Shown: one piece after another, positions 48,085-60,922 of the stretch | Position numbering within the stretch: the first letter of the stretch is position 1 | Layout of the letters: every line of letters starts with the position of its first letter | Assembly (NCBI GenBank): GCA_037074765.1 | Contig: JBAMDO010000014.1 | Span: 370,783 to 434,782 of the forward strand | DNA: 64,000 nucleotides | Direction: 5' to 3' | Source of the DNA: Mansonella perstans | Lineage: Eukaryota > Nematoda > Chromadorea > Rhabditida > Onchocercidae | Notes under the pieces: model-generated | What the model was told of the DNA's origin: nothing | Seen by the model: only the letters and a program-made list of their open reading frames with translations | The model's database searches: none | Made by a program: the position numbers and the translations under genes

Positions 48085-51000
48085 GAAAGAAATAAAGTTA
48101 GATTGTTTCTATTGATTGATTTTCCTGATTTTTTATTGATTGTTTCTAATTCAGTTTTCTCAGTTTTGCTTTATAAAATATTTGATCTTTCTGTTGCAAA
48201 ATCATTCATCTACTTAATAGGAAGCATCATTCTGCACGATTTTTATAGGGAATATCGTTGTAAACATTCTCATTTGGTTGTTAAGTATGTAAGTTCATCT
48301 GTTTCCATTGGTAGTAGATGATACAGTGAATGTGTAACAATTATTCGCTCCATCATTTTTTGCAATTTGCCTTCTGAAGGCAAAAATATGCATTAACAAT
48401 GAGGAATCTGAATCATTGAATTCCAATTTTTGATATGTCTGATAAATTTCTAATCAATTATTGCTTAATCATCGATCACTTGAAAACATTAACCTTCCAT
48501 TCTCCGTCTATGTTAGAAAATGAAGATATTGCAATGTGTTAGCTGTTTGATGGTAGAACAATCCATATTGACAAAATTAAAATTGGAAGATGATGAATGT
48601 TTCGATGACTAAAATCATGAGCATTTTCATGACGGATTGATTGATAGAATATTTAAATTAAATTATCACCTCTATACAATAGAAATAGCATACTTTGATA
48701 GTTTTTTCTTTTTCTAATGCACATACATCACTTGATATATTTTCTCATTCTCAGCCATTCGTTTCTCTCCGACTAATTCAAATAGCACTTTGCATTCAAT
48801 CATTCAGTGAAATAATTTCATTTCAAATATTTCATTTTAATATTCATTCTGGTCAAAGGCCAGAAATTTGATGAGATTAGAGAGTGTTTAAAAAGTTATT
48901 TGTAAAGTCGATTGAATTACTTGCTGTTAGCTAACAGTTGAAATATAGTCTCTTCGGATTCAGTTTAAAAATTTCCTAATAATCGTGGATCAGTTGTTCT
49001 TTAATTTTTTATATTATCTGCTTTTCAAAAATTCCAAATTCAGTTACGTTCAGTTGCTTGTTTTTATACTATCAGCATAATAAAAATTCGTATTCTTCTG
49101 TCCAATTTTTTTTTTTTTTTTTTTTTTTTGCTGTTTTCCAATCATTGAAGATTCTGCTGTGAAGAATATCTACAATATTTTATAAGCATAGTTATGGTAC
49201 ACGGTTAATATAGCTTTTCGTTGTTAATTGAAAGTTCCTGGTTTTTTAAAACAAATTTAGTTTTTTTTTTTGGAGAACTTTGAACAAAACATTTAAAATC
49301 TTTTCTAAAGCGTAAAATTTTCCGCAAAATGTTTAAATCTCAATAATTATTAATTGACGACGTGGTTAACTTAAAATATGGGGAGTGTCTAATCTATAAA
49401 CTTTGGGAGAAAAAAAAAGATCACAGTAAAAGATGATAACTGAGCGTTTGTCGGAAATGAGAATGAAAATTAAAAATGGATGCTAGTTGTGTTGCATTTC
49501 CTTTGCTGTTTAAACGAAGGATCAATGTTTCCAAGTTTCCCCATGAGATTACCTTGAGTGAGGAATCGTAATCTTAGGTTTTTCATTTTATTTCAGTAAA
49601 ATTTGTTTCGTTTTATAATTTTGAAGCTGTAATCAATCAAATGTAATGCAGTTTCTTATATCTTACATAAGTTGTATTGGATAACGTTTCAAGTTTTCAG
49701 TTTATGATTTTAGAATTTCGTCACTAATTTTTTTTCGATTACTATGGTCATTTCAATATGAATGAAATGGGTTTTCTAATCAATAGCAACAACTTAAAGA
49801 GCGCAGTAAATTGGTTCTGTTATGTTAAATTTCTCGGCCTGTTTAATATTCTTACATGATTTAGGATAGATATCTCGGTAATTTCAATGTTGTAGAGTAA
49901 AAGATTGTTATACTTTATCTTAGTGACAATTTCGAATTCAATTATGGGCGATGGATGCAAAAGAATTGTAATTGCAGACCATATTCGAAAAATTCTTTGT
50001 TCATTTTAGAATTATAATGTGCTGCTAGCAATGTTGTTGGTATTCTACATCGTCGTATTCTCTCAATAAGAGCCTCTCCTCGTCCCATTATTGATAAAAT
50101 ATGGTGCTGCTGTTGCCACTATGCTGCATATGTAAATTGTGTGGAAAATCCTGCTTTGTGTAGCAGTGGTTGAACTGCTTCCTGTTATATTTGAGAAGCT
50201 GAAATTTTTCATAATTTTCCATTTCTCTAATATTTCTTCAAATTTTAATCGAAACAACGAGTGAAGCAAAACTGAGTAGTATTGGAATTTCAAACATAGG
50301 TAGAGAGACTATTTCTGCAAGTTGTTGATCATTGAAGAAGATAGTTAGTTCATTGATTGTTGATTTATGAAATAAGTGAATAGTTAATAGATGAAACGCA
50401 GTTATCGCAGTATTTTCACTGATAGCATAAATTTTGAATTTATCATAAAGTTACAAGTACTGAATGGAACTTAGAAATGTTATATTATCTCTATTGATAT
50501 TTTTTCAAGTTTCAACTAAGCTATGTTTCCGTTTTTTTTTTTTTTATTTTTGAATTTCTGTAGCAATTTGGAAGTATATTAGTTGTTTAGATTCAATTGA
50601 TCGTCAATGAATGAAGAATTGGTAACGTGAATGAGTGTTTTCAAATATGGAATCAATTTTTTTGGTTCCCTGTATCAAAATTTTTGTTTGGATAGTTTGT
50701 GTACAGTTGAGTCGTACCATGTCAGCAGTGACTGTCATACAAATCGAAATAAGAAATAATCCATTTTCATAAGTGCTGATTTGATTGATAAGAAAGTAGA
50801 ATAATATATTAGCAATACGACAGCTGTTGTATAATTAATAAATCATTTTTTCTTGGGAAGAATAAGGCCAACTGATGATATTAGTATTATTAGATTTCGA
50901 TGAATTTACATAAGAATTGATGTTTTGGGATGGAGAAGTGAAGATTTTGAAAAAAGGTCGATGAGAAAAAAAGAAGAGGGGAATGAAATGGGAAAGAATG

Positions 51001-52530
51001 AATTGTCGACCAATTCTCGTTAACTGACCAAATAAAATAGCCTTCATCCATCTGTTTCTATTGCCATCTGAAAATTCAAGGTAACAATCGTTTTTTTTTT
51101 ATGATTATTTGTGATAATGTTGACCTTGAAATAAATAGATGAAAAAAATTAGTGAAGGGAAAAAAGTGAAATGAGAGGTAAATTTAAGGAAATTGAGAGA
51201 GAGAGAGAGAGCGATAGTGGATTAAAGATTTTGGATTACAAATTTTTATTCTAATTTATTTGCACCATTGATTTTACTACTAATGCTTCAGTTTGTTGAT
51301 GAATATATGTTGACCAACTAAATCATTTGATTATAAATTACGCTAAATAATAGGCAAGGAAAATGGAAATGAATGTGTAGTGCTTGTTTAGTGAATTTTA
51401 GATTTAATTTCGACAGTTATTGTTGATAGTTTATTATTTCATTGTCAAACGAAAATATTCCATTGAAATTTCTTGCATTTGTGTTTTATCGGACTAAATC
51501 ATTTGAATGTAAATAGCACTAAAAATAATAGGGAATGGGAAAGTGGAAATGAATGTGTGTTCTTGCATTTATGTTCTACTTGATATTTTCCACTGAGATA
51601 ATCTAATCTGTTGTTCATTGGTATGAGAACATCTCTCAAAAAAAAAAAGGCTTCAAGATGATATCAGGTTGATCTGTCATTTGACATTGAATGATTTAAA
51701 CCACTTGATTTTTGACAATGGATTCTGATGTTGTCTTTTCTGTCTGATTTGATTCATTTGGGATATATGTGCTCGCTCGGCTTTGCATTATTGTCATTCA
51801 GCCAGTGATAGCATTTCAAAAATTGAAATATCCCAGTAAGAGCTGTTTGTTTCGAATTAGATATGAAAAACTGGTTTAGAGCAACAAAATAGAAGAATAA
51901 TTTTTGATTATTTTAAAAAACTATTTTTTCATAAATTTATTCATATTTTCTGATGTTTTTGAATTTATTTCATTTTAAAAGGAAATCATAAATCATAAAT
52001 TTAAATAATGAATAATGAAATAAAACAAAAGAGTTGTTCCTTTTGTGACAAGCGTTTTTGTTCTATAATTACCATCTACCACAGGATTTGTTGAAATTAT
52101 TTTTATTAGAGACCTTGTCGTTTAAATAAATTAAAACTAGATTTTGTCCTTGAAAGTTCTTTGTTATTTTCACCTGTCTAATCAATTTTTCTGTTTTAAA
52201 ATTTTTCATAGTAAGATCTTTGTTTGATGTAGGTATTCTCCATTTAATGAAACCTGATTTTTGATAAGCATTTTTTGAGACCTGCTTTTGCTATCTTTTA
52301 ATCATATAAAAAAAATCATGTAAGATGTCTGGCGGTGGTGATTTTTCGTTTTCGTCTTAAGAGAAGTATGATTGTTGAAAAAAGATGATAGCTAAGAGGG
52401 TGTAACATGGCTTTTTTTTTTCCTTTTTTTTATTTCCCTGTTAATTATGGAATTATAAAATGACATTGTTCATGTAATATATCCCACAGATAGAATTCGA
52501 TTAGAAAAAGATATCCTTATTTTAATGTTA

Positions 52531-52689
52531 AACACAGACTCTCTTACAAATAATAAGAATCGTTTATCGGCTTGTAAAAAACACAGACTTAAAAAAAAAA
52601 AAAAAAAAAAAAACACAGACTAAAACACAGCTTGTAAAAAACACAGACTCTCTAACAAATAATAAGAATTGTTTATCGGCTTGTAAAAA
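52531..52689. repeat. Interrupted direct duplication
   Basis: Two copies of a roughly 50-bp segment (AACACAGACTCTCT... to ...TTTATCGGCTTGTAAAAA), about 52531-52579 and 52640-52689, flank a poly-A run and partial copies. Confidence 0.85.
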
Positions 52690-53053
52690 TGCTTCTTTCT
52701 AATGCTTAACGTTTGCAAAATTAATTAGATATCAAAAATGCTGAAGCAGCATACTTTTAAATTTAGGCAAAACTAGTGATATGAAAAAATGAAGCTGGGA
52801 AGGAAGAATAAGAGGGTGAAGATTGAAAATTTTGGAAACTAAGTAAATTTTCGAATTTGCTATATCTGCTATCGATATCCATATTTAACATGATTTGAAC
52901 AGATATTGCATCTCAGTGATGAAGTGATCCATGTTTTTTAATTTTTCATATCTTCTTTTATCTAATCGAAATAAAAAAAAAAAAATTGAATTAAAGATTT
53001 CGTTTTAGATTGTCACACAATTTGCAATAGTCCGACATTTATATGCTGCGGTA

Positions 53054-56000
53054 ATGACTATTCGCAAATTCTCTATTGATTTACTATTTTTTAAACGTGC
53101 CTATACATTACTTAAAATAGTCTTTCCATTTTCTCGACGTCGGATGATACCAAGTTCCTTTCTCATTGCCGTATGCGTCATCATTGTTTCTATTGCAGGT
53201 AACTACTTACTGTTAAATATATAATTTTAAATTCCCAATTAAAGGAGGTATTGGTTGTTGAGAGAGGGGAGGAAGGAAATTATAGCTTATTTGGCGGAAG
53301 TTCTATTGATCATTTAATTGGCAATGGTGCCACAAAAACGCAATATTAAGCTGATACAGGAGTAAAAGTGCTAATGATAATTTTTAATGAACGAAAATCT
53401 ACAAAAAGAATATGAATGATTTGTTGTTTTTTCTTTTTTTGTTACGAATATTTGGTATTACGATAGATTAGAGAACAGAACTTCTTTCTTGATTTTCCGA
53501 AGTTACTAAAGTTAAAATGATATTCTTTTTTAGGGATTGAATGTTTCATATCTCTTTATTGTTGCAGATCAAGTGGCAACCTATTTTGTGGGTGTTTTAC
53601 CAAGTGAATTTTATGTCGCACTTGGCAATCGCGACATTGCAACCTTTCGATTACTTGCTGCTAAAGCAACCTTAATTATTTTGTCAAAAGCTTCAGTAAG
53701 TATTTTTCATGTCGTTGTTTAAGTTGTTAAAAGTTATCGTTGTTGTTTATCCAGTTTTTTCAAAAATTGGGATAAAATATGTGCTGGATATTTCACACAT
53801 TCGTCAATTCTAATCTAGAAAAGCACATAGTAATTTGCTGGTTTTCCGTTCGAAAATTCATTGGAATTTATGAGTTATGCAACATACAAGAATTTATTGA
53901 TCAATTGTTACTTCATTTTGGTTTATCCTTCATTCACTGACAATCACTTAATTGTATTTACAGTAAACACTGACCAGAATGATCCAATAGTCATTATAGT
54001 AATCCTCTTTTGATAGTCCGTTTGTTTGATATTAAAAGGACTAATTTATTAATTCTAGGGTTTTTTTTTATTTTTATGTCACGAATTTTAATTTGGATTT
54101 CGTAATTTATTGAGAAAAATGTAGAATATAATTTTTCAGACACTATCGGCAATAAAATACATGGCGGCACAGCTATTCTTAAAATTTCGCGAAACTACCG
54201 GATATACATTGCATCGTTTGTATTTTAAGCGACAAGGCTATTATCGCTTAAATTTCCTCGACGAAAATTTTGATAATCCGTTTGCTTTATATATTTATTT
54301 TTCTTTTTACGGTCCTGTCAATGATATTAAATTTAAATTTATCCGTTGTAACTTGTAACTTCCTTCCAAATCATTTTTTAGTGATCAAAGGATGACACAA
54401 GATGTTGAAAAGGCGACAAAATTATTAGCACAGGAATTGTTTGCACCTGTTTTTATGGCACCATTTGTTATCGGGTACTATACCTTCTTAACATATGAAA
54501 GGTCAGTTCCTGATGCTGTCGAAGAGGTACAAAAATGTGTGATGATATTTCTGATAGATATTGAGGAAATAAAGCAATAAATTTGTTGAAATTAAAAAGG
54601 AAAGTTTCCTTTCGTTATTTAGGCTTCTTATGCATTGAAAAAAAAAAGTTACATCTTTAAAAAAATTTAAATTATTGTAGGATTTTTTTCCGTATTATTA
54701 TTATTATTATTGTATTTCCTTTTTTGCTCACTTATAGTAGTAGAATAAGACCATGTTATGCTCTTCCACTAGATAATACTGTATATATTATAAGATATTT
54801 TAGTTCGGGATACCTTGGACCATTGACAATTTATGCCTACTTCACATTAGCCACTGCGATCAACCGACTCTTACTCGCTCCAATTGTATTATTGGTCAAT
54901 GAGCAAGAAAAGAAGGAAGGTGATTTCAGGTACGTTTCTTGCAAGTTTTGATCATAACTCTAAGAAATCTTAAAGAATAAAAAAGAACATGATAAGAAGA
55001 TTGCGTGATGAAATTGCGGTCAATCTTTTCGTCATTGATTTCTACTTAAAATGAAAGTTTTGAAAGGTAAGAATCATTTCATATTTTGTTATAAACGCAG
55101 TGGTATTACTCTGCACGATAACCATACTTGGAAACTTAGGAATCTCTTTTATATCCGAATTTGTACCTAAGAGAGAGTAAAAAGTAATTCAAGTAATATT
55201 CCTTACAATAGTCGCAAAAAAAAAAACGTGCAACTAGTGGTTGTAATTTCATAGATTCTCTTCAAAGTCGAGATAAAATCAAGACATCATATTTTTACAT
55301 TTAGTAACTGTGAATGTGAGATCACATCAGTATAATTTCGTCTCTTGTGTACCTGAGAGAAAAAAGAGGTGACAGCAGAAAAGCACGCATATTTTGGAAA
55401 TTTAAATTTCTTTTTTTTAAACAAAAAGCGATCAAGTGAATTCAAAAGAAACAGAGCTTTGAAATTTACTGTCAAGATATTCGCACCAATTATTTTTTTT
55501 TAAAGGCTGCGTCATGTTGAAGTTCGAACAAATGCTGAATCAATAGCTTTTTATCAGTCAGGACTAATTGAAAATGTTATGACAAACAAAAAATTAAAAT
55601 CACTGATTAAAGTGCAAAACAAGCTGGTTGAATGGCGTTTTGCATTGAGCTGTAAGTATAAATTTGTTATTTCTGGTAACATTTTTCAAGATAATATTTC
55701 CAAATAATTGGCCTGCATTATTTGGAATAAAGTTTCTGATATAGTTTTGAGAAAGATTTCAGTAACTGAAAAATTAGTGTTGTTTAGATTGAATCCTAAT
55801 TTTTATCTTTTCTTTTGTGAAAATTCAGAATCTGTTTACTTCGTGCTTTTTATTACTTCATAGACTAGACTTCACAGACTTCATAGGATTTACACTTTTC
55901 ATCGTTCATGAAGTATAATTTCAGCGATTAGTTAATTACAGTAGCAATTTCAGTAGCAACGAGCGCTTTCGACTACTTTGGCGGTACCTTAAGTTATTTG

Positions 56001-58901
56001 ATTATATCCATCCCAATATTCTTAACGCATAATTATGACGATTTATCCGGAATAGAGCTTTCTGGCGTCATCAGTCGAGTTAGTGATAAACATAAGTTCA
56101 TTCTCTTTTTCTGTCCTGTTTTTCCGTTATTTGTGTCATTGCACTTATTGAATATCTATCTTATCATTTTCAAAGTTTTCAATATTTCTTAAGTGTATGA
56201 AATTGTGTGATGAAGCTCTAAACATGATGTTAGTCGTATAAGGCATAAAAATTAGGGCATAACAACATATTACTCTAACTTTATAATCGATTGGAAAATT
56301 TTACTGAGGCTTGTGAATATCAGGAAATACCATTGAATATTCAGTTTTGTTTGTGTGATCCTTTTTGTTTTTAACTTGGAAATGTTGTTCAGAAATTATC
56401 GAAATATCATTGCAGAATGCGTTTTATTACTTATATCTCATCCATAGCTTCACTCGTTTGAACACACTTTCGGAAGTGATTGGCGATATGGCAGGTGTAA
56501 CCCATCGGTAGGTACCGAATATTCTGATTTTTTTTTTTTTTTTTTATGCTGTCTACGATAATATGTATTGTTATTCAGTTCTGTGATTTAATAAAACTGC
56601 TTTTAGGATAATTGGACTATATGAAGAGTTGATAAGATTACATATTGATAGGCTTGAAATCGATCGCCCACCATCCACAGTTCCATCTTCGGTGGTAGTC
56701 ATCGCTTCGGAAGATTCAGAGAAACCGAATGTAATCCCGGAGAGGAAAGTAAGTTTTCTGAAATTGTCTTAAAATTGGCTTTATTAATTCAAGGTCATAT
56801 GAATTATTCAGAGTAAGGTTGTTCGTTCCAGTAAATATGGCTTGAAATATTGAATTAGAAATAATCATTACGAAAAGATAATTATGCTCAGGTTGAAGAA
56901 CTGTATGGTAAACAAGGCCACTTATTTGAACTTGAACCAGACGATGAAGAAGTTGAATTTCTGTTGCAACGGTGAAATTCTTATATGGATGATTGTGATT
57001 TTTTTTCTGTCTGATTTTTATCACGTATTCTCAATCATGAAATGGAGCACTTGAAAGGCTGAATTGGACTAATTTTACTGAATTGAAATTTCTGAAATGT
57101 CATTTCAGATCAGATAAAAATCGTAACAGAGAAGATTCGGAATGGCTTGATGATGGTGTTGCGATTACTCTGGATTCAGTTACTGTTGCATTTCCCAATG
57201 ACGCATCAGCGCCCCTTGTCTCGAGTAAATTAACTATTACATTTTTATTCTTATCTCACCATAGCTTGTTAAGTGGTGGTGATGGTATACTAAAAGATAA
57301 TTATATTTGATGAGACTGGCAGATTTTAAGATAAATGGTTTTGTTGTAGAAATTAACTTGACTGATTTCGAATGCATTTCGAATGAAAGGCATTTCGTAT
57401 GTCCAATTTGATAAGGTAAGTTTTTTGATTAGGAAATTTCCTTTCTCTTCTGGATGATTAAAATTAATTTTAGATTTGTCTTTGCAAATTGTCGAAGGTA
57501 AAAACTTACTAATAACTGGTGATGGTAGTGTTGGAAAAACGTCAATGTTGAGAGTATTTGCTGGACTTTGGAAATGTGTCGCTGGTTGGTTTTTTGTTTT
57601 ATTTCCTTTTGAGTAAGTAAAGAGTGATTCCGCTGTGTCAATTGCTTCATTAGTAAACGAAATGTTGTTGTTGTTGTTGAACCATATATTTTGCATCTTG
57701 CTCCATTTATCAGTATTGTGGCTATTACATAAAAAGATAAATTACCGAAGTAGTATTCTATAATGTGCGGTTTTCAGGGAAACTAGAAAGACACTGGAAA
57801 ATGAGTCCGACGATGTTATATTTTGTGCCACAGAAAAGTTATTTTCCTAATGGCGGTTGTAGTTTACGTCAACAGTTGGTTTATCCATTGAAGGCTTTAT
57901 CTCTTGAAAAAGGTTTTTTATTGCTATCTTTCAACACTTCGGAATCAAATAATTTTACGCAGATTTTGATCATCGAAGTTGGTTTCTACAGTGGTCGATA
58001 TGCTGAATGGCAGCGTTTTTTTTGAGTTTGGTCATCGTATGACGAATATTTGTCGCATATCAAATATGAAAAATTTTCAGAAGCAGTCCGTTTAGCTCAA
58101 ATCCTGGAATGGGTCAAATTGGAGCATTTGTTACAGCGGTGTAATGGTTTGGATACACCGGTAGAGTGGGATTGGTAAGTGGTTTACCATGCTGTCCATG
58201 AGTCGAATTGATGTTGCTCATTTTGTATTTTGCTTAACTCACCGTTAGTTTGATTTATATTTATAGCTCATAAATTCTTTCAGTTTACCTATGAACGCTT
58301 GATAAAGTTATAATTTACTTTCGTCCAGATAATAGTTTTTAAAATTGCGAATAATTTTTGATTTTAAATTTAGGTCTGAAACATTATCGCCCGGTGAACT
58401 ACAAAGGCTTTTAATAGGTCGAGTTCTCTACCATCGACCACGAATAGTATTTTTGGATGAAGCAACAAGTGCTATTGGTTTTGAGATGGAAATGTCACTA
58501 TATCGCTTGATGAAAGAGGTTTTTATCTTTCAAGAATTTAAATTTTGTAGGATTTTTATGATATTTTCATTCTGTCTTTGGGACTTTTTGTTCACTTCTC
58601 AGTAATAATTTCTTGTAGCTTTTTGGAAACTTCACGAGATATTTTCTAAACTATTGTTTTGGCTCACAGCTTATAATTTTTCCTTAGCAGGAGTGCACGT
58701 TTTTATCTTTGGAAACAAATTATTTTTCAGGAGCGCATCTCTTATGTCTCAATAGGACATCGATTTTCGCTTAAGCAATATCATGACGTGGAGTTACATC
58801 TCAGTGGCCATGGTGAATGGACACTAAATGAAATTGATTCAACGAATATTAGTAGTGATCGTACTGCAAGTTTTATCAATCTTTCTATAAAGAATATTTA
58901 A
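53054..58901 (+). CDS. pmp-5: ABCD4-type ABC half-transporter (C. elegans pmp-5 class)
   Basis: Sixteen exons: 53054-53198, 53568-53695, 54140-54279, 54382-54501, 54804-54929, 55506-55651, 55942-56078, 56416-56507, 56607-56748, 56892-56971, 57109-57224, 57474-57584, 57778-57912, 58081-58174, 58374-58518, 58731-58901. All phases close to 675 residues (human ABCD4 is about 606). An N-terminal six-helix membrane domain (with [57 protein letters not shown]) is followed by one nucleotide-binding domain: Walker [10 protein letters not shown] (473-481), Q-loop Gln513, signature LSPGE (575-579), Walker [11 protein letters not shown] (595-604), H-loop His629. The motif order and DNP/SQDVE and EGDFR blocks match ABCD4, the lysosomal cobalamin exporter working with LMBD1, rather than peroxisomal ABCD1-3. 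The extra length lies in an acidic/Pro-rich linker encoded by exons 9-11. Acceptor at 53008 precedes the ATG by 45 nt. Confidence 0.95.
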
Positions 58902-60921
58902 AAATTTCCTCCATTTTTCTAATATTTATTGTTTCATCGTTCTGTATCAAAGCATCCAACTTGCTATGAAATTTTCATTTATTCCGATGATATTTCTATT
59001 TCACTTTTGTAACTGACGAAATTATGTCTTTAAACTGCTGATCATTGCAATAATTGTTCAAAATCCAACTTTTGTTGATTTTCTTTGTATAAAAACAGAG
59101 CATTTTGATTAGTTAAGAAATAATTTTTTAATGTATTGATTTAATATCAATTCCAGTGATGATTTTGGCTGATTTATTGTCGAAAATCCCTTGCTTTACG
59201 GTGCTTCATTATGAAATCTTCCACTTTTATCAATTTCATATTTTGGAGATCTTCATTTTTTCTTTTCTTTTTGCAGTCGTGGCATTTAATTGTTAATTGT
59301 TTTTTAAAGTATATTCAACCTATGAATAGTAATCATTGATTTTTATTTGTTCTTATTATGGATATATCATTTGCTTTACATTTCGTTGTTTTTACCGCAT
59401 ATTGTGGACAGCGCTCATTGAATTGTTAATTCTTCACGGATTCCATTACTTTCGCAAAATCTGCAGGAAATTTTGCCCTGGCTTTAAAATTCTTCTGTTT
59501 ATTACTGGCTTTTAATTTCTTTTCATCACTCTCAATGAACTTTTGCTGTAATTTTATTTGTCTATATTTTAATTTTGTTCGTCTTCTGCAGTTAGCAGAT
59601 CGTTAATTGTCCAAGTAAAAGGTGGTTTGAATGGTCAACTAATTTGTCAATAGATATAAGCATTTTTATGAAATTCTTGATAGTTTCATACAAAATTATG
59701 TAAGCGATATGTACGAAAATGTAGAAATTTATTCATCCTAAACCTTCTGATCATCTTCCACTAAATATCTCCCATTTCTCCATTGAAAATGCAATTATAT
59801 CGAGATTAAGCCGATCTCCTCGTACAAACATATTTATATATTTTGTTAACATTAACTTTTTTCTGGTATATTTTTTTATTCAACTTTGCATAAATTGTGC
59901 ATTTCAAATTTCAGTGAATTTGGAATTAACGTGAATATGCTTTATATATTGCGATTAGCAACAAGAACTTAATTACATGATATCCTTGTACATTATCACG
60001 TAACGTAAATAGCTCCGTACATTTATTACGGATTCAACTACTCGTTACTTTGCTCCGCAATTTGCAGTCCTGTATTCCGAACATCCGTAAACTGAAAAAT
60101 TTCTGTCATCCAAAAGATGAAAAGATAGATACTATAAAACTGGCAGCAGTATTTTTGATCTGACAGCATCATGTGGACTGATAAATGAGAGAGAAAGAAC
60201 CAGTTTTATGTGGTTAAAAGTGATAAAAGACTAATAATAGACTTTGATAATTTTTAAAATGATTTAAAATCGATGTATTGAATTTTTGGAAACGGAGTGC
60301 AAATAATGGGAAATGTTCATTTTGGTTCAGATCTTCATTAAACAGATAAATAGGGGTCTTTTCTTGATTATAATCATTATGGTCTAAGGACAAGAACAAT
60401 GGATACGAAAAGTTTAGATTTAGGGTATTTCAGTTTAGATTTGGAGTATTTCAGTGTATTATTGGTTCTTCCGGAATTTGTAGGAAGGTCACGCCTGATG
60501 ACCCAACGTATTTATTCAACTTTGCATTGACGACAAATTGATTTGGTTTGATTTTCGCATATTTTTTTGTTTTTTCTGATAAAATCAGTTCACTTTTGTT
60601 TCCTTTTTCATTTCGTTTCATTTATTCATTTATTTTCAAATTTTAAAGCCATTTAGTGCTGCAAGTGTTGAACAACTTTTGTATGAGTCACCATGGTCAC
60701 ATGTCTTTATTAAATGTGTCATTCCTATTGTTCATTCAGTGGAAGCTCGTTACTTTTTTCCATTTTATGGTAACTTTTTATTCATTTCTTCATTTCATTG
60801 ATTTTTCGAAGTAATTTAAATACAATTACTCGATTTGGTTTGCCAAATTAATTTATCTTCTGGGAATGAAGACTAGTTTTGAATTTCTGCCGGCATTATA
60901 TATAATGTATTCTATTTTTAG
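58902..60921. other. Intergenic region between ABCD4 and the F-box gene
   Basis: About 2 kb, T-rich, with no exon I can support on either strand. Too long for an operon spacer. The F-box gene has its own acceptor at 60919-60921. Confidence 0.6.
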
Positions 60922-60922
60922 A

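Larger units (their letters stand above)
45754..53053. other. Gene-poor region, 7.3 kb
   Basis: Contains CA microsatellite (46278-46350), a 31-bp minisatellite (46510-46975), poly-T runs (48050-48077, 49109-49129), GA repeat (51198-51211) and a split duplication (52531-52689). Open frames such as 48103-48321 and 50063-50293 lack splice or family support. I see no gene. Confidence 0.6.

Noticed and set aside
48103..48321. 72-residue hydrophobic plus-strand open frame
   Set aside because: T-rich sequence after a poly-T run encodes Phe/Leu/Ile by composition; no convincing splice sites or neighbouring exons.
50063..51047. Two minus-strand open frames of about 70-76 residues
   Set aside because: No acceptor/donor arrangement linking them and no recognisable domain.
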